Assembly: GCF_027596085.1 (NCBI RefSeq)
Contig: NC_072464.1
Span: 18,904,624 to 18,968,623 of the forward strand
Direction of reading: 5' to 3'
DNA length: 64,000 bases
Source of the DNA: Anoplopoma fimbria
Taxonomy: Eukaryota; Chordata; Actinopteri; Perciformes; Anoplopomatidae
Under the pieces are notes generated by a model, which saw only the letters and a program-made list of their open reading frames with translations, ran no database searches and was not told where the DNA came from. A program made the translations under genes and the position numbers. Positions 41,500-51,903 of this stretch are shown piece after piece (within the stretch, counting starts at the first letter, position 1; each line of letters begins with the position of its first letter).

Positions 41500-43284
41500 C
41501 TCTCTCTCATGATGTTACACAACCTCAGTGTGGTGTTTATAGGCTACAGTGTAGGAGACTTCACACATGCATGATAATGGTAATATTGTCCTCTTTTGTC
41601 TTTGTCCCCTTTTTTGAGTGACGCAGGGAGGGGGGTTGACTTTGTGGTGTGACACCCATTTTCTCCCCCCGTTTCATTCATGAATAGCCTGCTTTCTGGG
41701 CCACTGGATGTCGCAGTGAGGTGATGCTTCCATAGGCAGGACCAGAATAGATGTTTGTGAGTGAGGAGTCGAGAGGCGGAGCTGTCCGAGGTGCTGACCT
41801 GTGCAGCCATTTATCCTCCGCTCCCTGCTATTTGAGTCACCTCACCACACAGCAGAGCCCACAGTGTGGCTTAAGAGGACCATGGTGAGACACTTTCAGC
41901 ACATAAGCCTAAGCCTTGTAAGGACAGGTGTATATGTATATATATATATACAGCATATTGTGCTTTTTTTTTTTTTTTTTGAGATTCTCTACCAGCTGAT
42001 AGGTAAGCTGCTAAACATGCAACAGATGATCGTGTTGCTTTAAGGTGGACAAAACACATCAGTAGATATTCCTCTGTGGGCGACTGAGGTTGAAAAGCTA
42101 GTTTCCATCTACTGCTGAAAAGCTTTATGATGTGTATCTTCATTCCTGGTGAGAATGTAAGTGTTTTCAGCTTATGCGATTCTTGATATGAACCGTTGAA
42201 TTGAAATGACTTGTTTTCGACGACAAACAATATATATATAAATATATATGTATCGTGCAATGGGCCGTTGGTTCAAATTAAACATGAGGGTAGGGGGGAG
42301 AAAAATGTATCTCCCACCTGGGATGCGATACACTGCACAAAATGGGCTCAAAGATGGCCATACAGCAAGAATATCAACCCAAGCCCCCCTTTTGTGTATT
42401 GCTTTCCGATACATTGCAGAAGGCCGACGTACGTAGAGACTGAATGGAATGTACAGTTTTTCAAGAGATTGTTTTAAAATCTCATAAGTGCCAACTATCA
42501 AATGCTCTTGGCCTGATACTTTGTGGTTTACATGTACATATTCCACAATTTAGATGTGCTCTGTGTTTTATTTTTATCTGCCAGTTTTTGAAGGTGGCTG
42601 TATATGATGTTGTTCAAGCGTAACAAAACAAAAAACAAATGAGAGCGTAATGGTCAAATGTTATTTTCTGCCCTGCAATGTAAATGTGTTGTGAGCCTCA
42701 GTTTGCTGATGGGTTCAATTCAAATGCAGAGCAGTCAATTCAGGGAGGATGTTTCCTCTTGATGTAAATATAGAATTTGAAGGCCTCATTACGAAGTGAC
42801 TATCATTTGCACACATCATTGCATTTTCTATAAGCTAAACGTGATTTGACTTCAACTCTGAAACCAAGCTTGAAGGGCAACCTTGACAGTAATTATTCAG
42901 TATTATGCTTCTAAGTGATCATCGTGATGTTGTGTTGTAGGACCATTGCTTGGAAAGTGGAATATAATGCTGCTATTTTGCACAGCTGTGGACAAACATT
43001 TGATGTTTTTGCACACTGGTATAACATAATGGCCGTGAACCAGTGTTTCCTGTCAGGCACTGAAGTGTTTGCCATTCATTTTGCAGTTAACATCACCAAG
43101 TTTCGCTCTACGAAGATCATCTGTGAATTAGATCTTTTGTACGGTTCTTTTTCTTCCTATGTGTCAGCTATGGAAAGTGATATTTAGATGTGCTTGTTGT
43201 CTGTGGTTGCACCACAGTTGCATTCACTCTCTCTACATGTTTATAAAAGGTCAATACAGTAATTGTTTATGGTGACAATGTTGA

Positions 43285-43290
43285 AATAAA
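43285..43290 (+). terminator. cdk5r2: Probable cdk5r2 polyadenylation signal
   Basis: AATAAA is followed after about 20 bases by a T/G-rich stretch (ctcttgtctcttgttcattg), the usual arrangement around a cleavage site. It lies in the same orientation as cdk5r2, with no competing gene on this strand. Confidence 0.55.
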
Positions 43291-44202
43291 TCCAAACTTC
43301 TGTAAGATCTCTTGTCTCTTGTTCATTGTTTTGCTCATTTTAAACTTCATCCTAATGTGTATGTGTGTTTGCACTGGCGTATACATCTTGCTGCAGTTTG
43401 CACACTACTAATAGCTCATGTTTGCACAAATCTTGCAGTTTGCTGAAGCAGTTATTAACTCGGACATCCTCTTATCCACTCACTCCACTCACTAATCCGT
43501 TGATTTGCAGGGAACCCTTGAGACATGATTATGCAACATAAATAGGTCCATGAGGAATATGCCTACTGGGATGATACTATAGGTTGCCATGGGACTGAAG
43601 ACCATGAGATTTCAGTGGTTGCCATGAAACAAAAACTCAAAAGATAGAGGTATTTTTACATGGAAAAGTTTTTCTTTTTTTTAAAGGTACTGACTCAAAG
43701 ATATCATTTTTTTGGAGGTTTTATACCTGGACAAGTATATAAGCAAATTTTCTGATATATACATGTAAGAACAGATACATTTCATCCCAGAATACATTGC
43801 AGTTGATACACGGATTTGCACACTGAGCACAGTGAAGCTGTAAGCTGACATTTGAAGGATATTTTTGGTTCCCTGTCGGTGTGTCCTGGGTATTCTTAAC
43901 GGGGCCACATACTGAAATGGGAACACAGAGACCCAACAGTGTGAAAGCCAATTGTAAGAAAATGTTCGGAGAAATCAGCATGCATCAATCTAATAAAAAC
44001 TGGTATCACACTATGATTCACATTATTAATAATAATTTAAAGGGATTTTTGTTTAGAGCACGGATACATTGATGATATGTTGTTTGAGAGAGTGGAGCTG
44101 ACATGATCAGGGTTTTCTCCTGTTTTTATGAATAAGACACGTGGGTTGGTGAATTCCTTCATGTGATTGGCTAGAATATGCTGCAGTCTCAGAACCGTCT
44201 AT

Positions 44203-44204
44203 GA

Positions 44205-44237
<33 letters not shown>

Positions 44238-44240
44238 CCA
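44203..44240. repeat. (CT)n microsatellite
   Basis: An imperfect CT run downstream of cdk5r2, followed by more CT-rich sequence to about 44268. Confidence 0.93.
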
Positions 44241-45644
44241 TCTCTCCCCCCCTCTCTCTATCTATCTGTGTCTGCCGTATAGGGACATACAGTATCTATT
44301 TACAAAGAAAAAGTTAAGAAAGGCAGTCAGAAAATAACCACAGAAAATCATGACAGAAATGGAACAGGAGCAAAATATTGAGAGGCGGAGAGAGAGGAAA
44401 GAAAGTGGAACAAAGAAGAAGGTGAATGAAAACACGAAGATGGATAAAGAGGAACGAGATAGAGATGTTTCTTTTTGATTCATTTATTTCCATCAAATGT
44501 CAGTCTGGGGATAAAAGAGAATAGAATCAAAGCCACATTGTATTAATCAAAACTATTCAAAATGGCAAATTGCAGATTTAAAAGCCATAGACACATTAAG
44601 TTAACTAATCTTATTAGTTCACTGCCAAATCTTGTTTTAAACACTATTGTGTTTAATGCAGTTAGTTTAAACTACATGTAAACTAAAGAGTAAAACATTC
44701 GCCTACGTGATCTGTGAGGTCAAATAGTTATGGGAATCAGTGGAAAACAGTAAATCATGTTTGTCAAAATAGCTCTCTTTCAATAGTTTCGCTTTGTTTT
44801 CTCTTTTCCAATGTTATTTACATGTTCATGACAGAATCCTGCAGCAGTGTTTTGTAACAGTCTCCCACGGCAATGTTGCGAGCCTTCTCTTTATTATTAA
44901 GATTCAACCCAGGTCTCCTGCATATCTGTCTGCCAGCCTGCCTTCTGCATTCTTCTCCACTGTGTCTCTATAGTAACGGGTAGGTAAGTGAATGAGAGCT
45001 GGACCAAATGAGCTGTGTGGGCCTGTGAGTGGGCTGAACCACTGCACAGCACACACACACTGTGGTTATCAATAGAAGACAAGCACACCGTGTTTGTGAG
45101 CTTCTGTCGACACAGCCATGTCTCTGACTCCTCCTCATCCAGTCACTCTGTCTTTTTCTGAGTTATCTCTGCCTTGGTAGCTGCTGTTTTTCCCACTCTT
45201 TTGGATTTGTCCTCTTTATCTTCTCATGAGTCACGAAGGAGAAGAGCAACGCCAGAACTCACACCCTGCACTACCCATGTCACACTTACGATTCCCATTT
45301 AAACATAATAATCACATTCTTTTCATCATTCATTCGTCATTTATCACACTCAGTGTGCGTAGGCTGCAGTCATATTGAAGTATTTCATCCTGTAAAGTCT
45401 GTATTTTATTTTGTAGTACATAATACAGTGAAGTCAAACACTTAAACGGTCTCCTGTCTTAATGTGTTTTAGGACAATGTGTATCATAAAACACGTAGCG
45501 TGGAGCGAGAGTCTGCTGGCCTGTTTGTGGTTGTAAAATGCCACAGTGCAGTCTTAAATACTATGTTTTGGGTTTTGATTGAAAGGTTCTTGATTTAAAA
45601 GGTTGCGACATGGAGTGTATATTGACTCAAATACTGTGCTTAAA

Positions 45645-45770
45645 GGTACAGTGTATAACCTTAATTGGCAGGAATGGAATATCGTCTTTTTACATCCACA
45701 CTTGGCACGGAGGAAGAATTTCAGTTGGTTGCAATCCAAAACACTATATGCCGCCAAATACTACACAGTA
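45645..45770. mobile_element. Short MITE-like element
   Basis: The left end is ggtacagtgtataac and the right end, read on the minus strand, is TACTGTGTAGTATTTGGCGG, giving imperfect terminal inverted repeats. The interior tttcagttggttgcaatcc matches a common teleost repeat that I recall. It is about 125 bp and noncoding. Confidence 0.55.
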
Positions 45771-48596
45771 GATATAGTAGTTATGTGGTAATTATGCTTT
45801 ACTTTTCATATAGAGCAGCACTAAGGTACTTTTACTTACTTATTTTAGATTCTGATTGCTGAATATTGGCTTGTTATGGAATATTTTGACATTGACAAAT
45901 TGGAACTTTAACTCAAGTAAAAGATTAGTGAAAGATCAGGACAACGGAATTTGTTATTGTCAAAATAGTGTTATTACCGTCAGCTTCACCCAAGTGGAAA
46001 CCAGACAACATCTAGACTGACTGATGTAGCACCCTGTAGGGATTTAAGTCTATGCTGCTGTCCTCTTGCTCCATAACCATCCTGCTGCTAATCTCTTTAA
46101 CTAGATTACTCCAATGACAAGCAACTGCTCTTAGCTTTACATAACATGGTGAAGTCAGGCTAAATTGGGAAAACATACAAACAATCTTAGTTCAGTTAAT
46201 TTAACAGTAGTATGAGTCATATACTGTCATGCTAAATACTGTATATCTTATATAACTATATGCTGTTTACATGACACATTGTATATTTAAGTTGTTATAC
46301 AATATGATCAATCCAGGACAGTACACGTATTCCTTCATTTATCACACACCTACACAGTGTCCATTATTGTTTTTCTCCTCTTAATTTGCCAGTGAATCAC
46401 TTCGCACCACATGAATCTGAATGATTATTCATCCATTTAGTTTTATGTAACAGCCAAAATCCAACGTTTAGAGGTGCTCCAAGGCCAGACCATCGTCCAA
46501 ATTGACAAATTATTATTTTCCACTATCACTTTGCCACTAATGGTGAAGTAGCAATAACTTTACAGGGAAGCTTTGTTTTGATTTTGACCTTGTTGTAACT
46601 AGCTCACAGAATCTGGGTCTGTATTCAGACATGTGGGTGTGTCTGCAACAAGGGCCACAGACATTGGTCTAGATTGTTCTCCCTTGAGTTCTTTACCTCT
46701 CTTACCTTTCCCCTCGTCTCTCTCTCTCTCTCTCTTACTCACAAGTTTATTTCAACTCCACGTAGGTGTGCTGTTCTAATTTAGCGGAGCCTTCATTACC
46801 ACTCTCTCCAGCTGGAAGAATGACTCACAGACTGCAACACTTCACATCTCCACACCAAGCCCACTGACTGCCTCACCCTGTCTCCTTATAATGCACTGGT
46901 GTATGATAGAGACCTGGTTTTCGTCCCTAAATACGTTTCCCATGTATGAAGGAACAATATACAACATACAGAACATTAACAACAGCAGCAAGCAACAGTT
47001 AGTACTGTTAGCATTGTTAACACCGTTACCAGTGTTAGCTGCGAGCTGCGTTGCTGTTTCAAAAGCCCTTGAGAGGCAATAGAAATGCTCCCAATCTCAT
47101 GTTATGCACTCTTAACCATAATATATATTTGTCCCCCTTTATTTTTTTATTATATTTAGTTTCATCACAGGTTCGAATTTCAGTCAAGTGAATCCTAGTT
47201 CCCGCCTGTTAATCATGAAAAAGTGCTACGAGGCTGCAGAACAACAAACATTTTAATGTATTAAAATTATACATTTCACATTTAGAGGTTTTTTTAATGT
47301 CCAATTAGTTTCCCTTTCTTCAGTGTTTAATGTTCTAACAGTTGATCTCACAGCCCATGAATGCAACACTGTGCAGCAACCTATCAGCGTTTACTTGTTG
47401 GAACTTCCCACCATCACCTGAATGCTCCTCTCAGAAAGATGCCCTCTTGAAACTACATTATCGCATAAAAATAATGTGAGATTGACCTTAAAAAGTGCCA
47501 ATAATGTACAAAAAAATATAATTCAATACAATATCCACACTTTATGAATGCTTTGAAAGTAACCTGTGGTGATGTGAAGCTTATTTGTTTTTTTTATAAT
47601 AATGGTATGCTATAAGATTGTTATAATATCTCAGAAACCTATGTGTGGTCCTTAACGATGAGTCAGAGGCAAGCCTAAATCCTGAGGAAAGCTTTGAGCC
47701 TGACTGTCTGCTCACAGTCATGAATATATCCGAGCAAGGATAATCTCTAAATGACCAAGACTCAGATCTGATGTCTGATGTTGAATCCCAGACCCCATGT
47801 ATTCTTCTTTGAATGTATCTGCAAAGATGTTTCCTTTTTTAACATGAGTGCTGTTAAGTAACATTATTACTAACATGTTCTCCTCTTCTCTCCCTTTCAT
47901 CCTCCTCATGTTTTCTTCCCGCTTATCGCATTCCTCTACATTCAAATTGTGAATCCTGTGGCTTGCAGCAAAAAAACACCCACCTAGTTTGTTACGCAAG
48001 AAGAGAGAGGATGAGTGCTTGGCAGCAACAATAAGTGCAGCAGATTAGTGACAGGGGAGTTGGCAGAGTAGACAGCGACAATTACAATGTATAGTGGAAG
48101 TGACTCAATCCCTGAGGGGGGAACATCATGTCCCGGATACACACCTGCATCTCTCTCTCTTTCTATTGCCCAAGTCCTTGTGGACTGCCTCTCCGGCTTT
48201 ACCCACGTTGCTGTCTACGTCTGCCTGTCTTCTTTCACTCTCTCTCGCTCACACACACACACACGCACAGTAGGGAGAGAGAGATATTCAGTTGTCAATG
48301 GCGACCCCAAGTCTTTCCTATTGGTATGCAGGACACATACACAAATGCTGTTGTTGTGAATGAGTGACCCACTCTCTCTTTCTTTCACAAACACACACAC
48401 ACACACACACATATGCACAGAGACACTTCCTGTTTCCTGTGGGTAAAGGTTGGTTTGATAAAATTGTACGATCTGGGAAGACCTGGTTTAACTGAATGAT
48501 GCACCTGCTGAACTTTTGCGTACTGAAAAACAGAAAATAGAAAAAAAAATGCATTTTATTTTAATTTAAAAAACAAAAAATGTAAATATCTCTAGG

Positions 48597-49145
48597 CTGC
48601 CCTTTTACTGGAGAATACGCCATGCAGGGCCCTCTAGCGTGCCTTTCCAGTGGAGAAAACTGATCCAGTGGAGAAAATGTTATGCATTGCACCAGTGTGT
48701 GCCCTTGCAGTGGATGAAATGAGCTAAAGGGCCCTTTCGGGTGTCATTCCAGTTGAGAAAACTCAATGCAGTGCACAAATTGCTGCCCTCTAGTGGCACT
48801 AATTGGTGCCCTTTAAATCAAGAAAACATGATCCTGGACCCCCATACGGGGCTCTTTTAGTGACATTTGATCACAGCCCTCTACTGTGTTCTTCCAGGGG
48901 ACAAAATGTATTGTTGGGAACCAATAGGTGTCTTTAAAATGGAGAAAATGTGATTCAGTGCCTTTTAGGGTGCCCTTCCATAGGAAAAACATGATGCAGG
49001 GCCCTCCGGTTGCCCTCCCAGTGGAGAAAATGTGATGCAGGTCCAACCAGCATGCCCTTTGAGTGGAGTAAATGTGATGCAGTACACTAATGAGGGCCCT
49101 TCCAGTGGAGAAAACATGATGCAGTGCTCTCTAGGATCCCTTACA
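48597..49145. repeat. Degenerate tandem array, about 14 units of roughly 42 bp
   Basis: Units follow the pattern cccttccagtggagaaaa, then tgtgatgcagtg, then ccctctagg. Best-preserved copies lie at about 49010-49130; earlier ones are shortened (29-30 bp) or changed by substitutions. Spacing between successive copies of the ggagaaaa core is mostly 39-44 bases. No protein frame is kept throughout, so this is an old minisatellite rather than a repeat-protein gene. Confidence 0.85.
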
Positions 49146-51139
49146 TGCTAGATAATTCCACTGTGCTGGTGCACCACCACATGAAGCAGCTGCCCTTTAT
49201 ATTTGTTTGCCCCGTGTCCCTCAGTCAGCTGCAGTATGCCCCTGCTCTCCAGTGCTGCCTGTCTTCTGTAAATGTACACCTATCATAGGTAGAGGCCTGT
49301 TTCTGTCTTTATATGTAATGGTGATAAAACTTGCTTTGTGTGATAATCCTCAAACCAGACATACTTTTATTTGTGTCGACTTGCGCTCTGCGTGGGGAGT
49401 TAATCTGTTATTTGCAGATGGTTCTGTGATATTAGACCAAATCTGTTATCACCTAGTTATGTAAACAGTGTTCTGATGTTGGAAGAGCTATGGCGCCCCT
49501 ATGTGGCTAACAAAATCCACTGTCCCGTTAGTCACCACTCCATGCTATATCAGCAGCAAACTAGGCTGTTAAAAGCACAGTTAAGGTTACATGATAAGAA
49601 GTATTGACTACTAACATAATTCCCAGAAAATGTGAAGCTATTTATTTTTTACTTTGTGCTGTCCATCTTATTGATGAAGTGTAGCTATAGGCATTTAGGA
49701 GTGAAAAAAAACATATTTTTACTTAATAACGCTGAAATTTCAAAATACACTATGAACCTACAATGAATGGGAATTGTTTGGATTTTATTCCATTTTTTAA
49801 AAATAAAATTATAGCTGATTTGGACTTTTCCTGCCGCATAAACTACATCCAGTTGTAGCCTATTGTTTTCTTTAGCAAAGACATTCAGAAAATATTAATA
49901 AGTCTCTTTTTCATCAAAATTAAACTTGTCATTTGTGCGTCAGAAGACCATTCATTTTAAAAGTATTGAATATTAGATGGATGATTTGCTCCTTGTTGCA
50001 TTTTTATTTCAAATGAGCAAACAAGATGCGTCACTAAAACTATATTTAGGCCAAATACACATTTACAGCTAACTATATATTTTATGGTTTTGTTACAGCA
50101 AGATTGTTGTTGTAACCAAATAATTGCTGCTGATTCTGCTGGCAAATCAACTGCTGGCTACCAGTGTCATCTTGTCATATAAGCACTTTTCATCATAATT
50201 ACCATCAGTTTATTTATTACCATTTCAATGAGTATGAAGACAAACACATTTAAAAAATACACATTTTATGAAAACACTTGAGACAACAAGTACACAGCAC
50301 ATGTGGTGTGAGCACGGATGGTACTGTGGCACACACTGGTGTTTGGACTGAAAGATCAACATATGATTAAAACACATACTGACAAAGAGACTTATTCAAA
50401 TCAGTCTGGTTTTATTTACTTCATTAGTTTTGTGTTAGTTCAGTTGTTTTGGCTACAGGAAGAAGCTGTGTGAATGAATGCAGTGTAATTAAATCCAAAA
50501 TCACTCTACAACAACATACAATATTTACATAGCAGTTCATAAATTCACAGTTTCTCTCACAATTTATGTCAAGAGTCTTATTTCACATAAATGACAACCC
50601 TGTACCTCTGTACTGGTTTTATTTTTATTGCAAGTTTAATTTTCTTAGGACGGCATATGTGAAATGTGATTTGTGAGCAAAGTGTGATTACAGTGACAAT
50701 ACATTTCAGGTGAGTGTTTTCAGGTGGTACTTATTTAATAAAATAAAATAATCACAACGTCCAAATGGCATCAGGCCATTCTACAACCACGAGATGGCGC
50801 CAGTAGTCCAAAAATAGATGCAGATTTGCTCCCAAGTCAGCAGCAAATACGACCTCCTGCATGTAGAAAGAGCCACAGCACTCTAGGAACCAGAATGGGA
50901 GGCAGCAAAGGATGATAACTGATAGGTATTAAAGTAAAGTATGTATTTAATTATGTTCTTTTTAGAATCATTTTCTACATTTTGTCTCTCACACAGGGTC
51001 ACTTTTGTGGATTTCGTGTTTTCTATCCCATTTATATTAAAATACCACTGTGCGTATTTTCATGGATTCCAAAAATTCACTGAATTCAAGAAAAATGTCT
51101 GATTTAAAGGATAAAATGGCTAAATTCTATTTTGTTTAG
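49146..51139. other. Intergenic between cdk5r2 and fev (tail-to-tail)
   Basis: AT-rich DNA without a supported gene. cdk5r2 and fev converge here. Several minus-strand AATAAA motifs leave the exact fev 3' end open. Confidence 0.6.
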
Positions 51140-51145
51140 TTTATT
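51140..51145 (-). terminator. fev: Candidate fev polyadenylation signal
   Basis: AATAAA on the minus strand lies about 220 bases after the fev stop codon. A T-run of 27 bases on the minus strand (51293-51267) falls within the implied 3'UTR. Other minus-strand AATAAA copies further out (for example near 50410) would allow a longer 3'UTR. Confidence 0.4.
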
Positions 51146-51265
51146 ATTTATGTACAAAGTATTAAGAAGTCTTGCTTTACATGCAGCCGTCGTCTCCACA
51201 GCATCTACAGCTCCACATGTTTAAATGTAACATGCTGTTTGAAACTATCATTATGTGTCCATATC

Positions 51266-51296
<31 letters not shown>

Positions 51297-51361
51297 AATG
51301 TCTAACCAAATGAATCCAACATTTGCCTTCTGTGTATGAACTATGTCTCCGGTGCTTCTAG

Positions 51362-51903
51362 TCAGTTGTAATGGCTATTGATGCCAGTCAGGCTGTTGAG
51401 GTTGTTGACGCAGCTGATGTGGGATGGAGACACTGTGCCAAAGGGCCCCGGAGGCTGGAGGTTGTGGGTGTGATACAGAGCCGCAGGAGGAGACCCTGGC
51501 CAGTAGGAGAACCCAGGAGGCCCCACCCCAGGAGCCACCAGGTTCAGCTTGGAGATCCCAGTGAATGGGATGGGGGAGAAGTTACCCTGGAACTTGTAGA
51601 TGGCCTGCTCCGTGCTGGACGGCTGGCACACCTGAGCCAGGCCGTGGAAGTCAAACTTGTACGCGTACCTCTTGCCGTGGACTTTGGTCATGATGTTCTT
51701 GTCGTAGTAGTACCGCAGGGCTCGGCTCAGCTTGTCGTAGTTCATGTTGGGTTTGCTTTTGCGCTCTCCCCAGCGCCGGGCCACCTCGTCCGGGTCGAGG
51801 AGCTTGAACTCCCCGTTGGTGCCCTCCCAGGCGATGCACGACATGTTGGTGCTGTCGGAGAGGAGCTCCAGCAGGAACTGCCACAGCTGGATCTGCCCAC
51901 TGC
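51362..51903 (-). CDS. fev: fev coding exon 3 (ETS domain and C-terminus)
   Basis: The acceptor ccccctccacag precedes GCAGTGGGCAGATC, giving the SGQIQLWQ junction. The 542-nt exon carries the whole ETS domain and the C-terminal tail and ends at TGA 51364-51362. An in-frame ATG at 51922 lies inside the intron and is not the start. Confidence 0.97.

Larger units (their letters stand above)
41300..43310 (+). other. cdk5r2: cdk5r2 3'UTR (inferred)
   Basis: No further ORF of note follows the TGA at 41297-41299. The first AATAAA I find on the plus strand is at 43285-43290, which gives a 3'UTR of about 2 kb. The segment holds an A-run of about 32 bases (41398-41429) and a CT repeat (41467-41495), then a stretch of complex, nonrepetitive sequence (about 42540-43200), as expected of a long neuronal 3'UTR. 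The extent is inferred, and internal priming at the A-run could mislead cDNA data. Confidence 0.55.
43311..48596. other. Intergenic, cdk5r2 side
   Basis: No exon is recognised between the cdk5r2 poly(A) signal and the tandem array. It holds a CT repeat and two dispersed-repeat fragments; the rest is AT-rich single-copy-like sequence. Confidence 0.7.
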
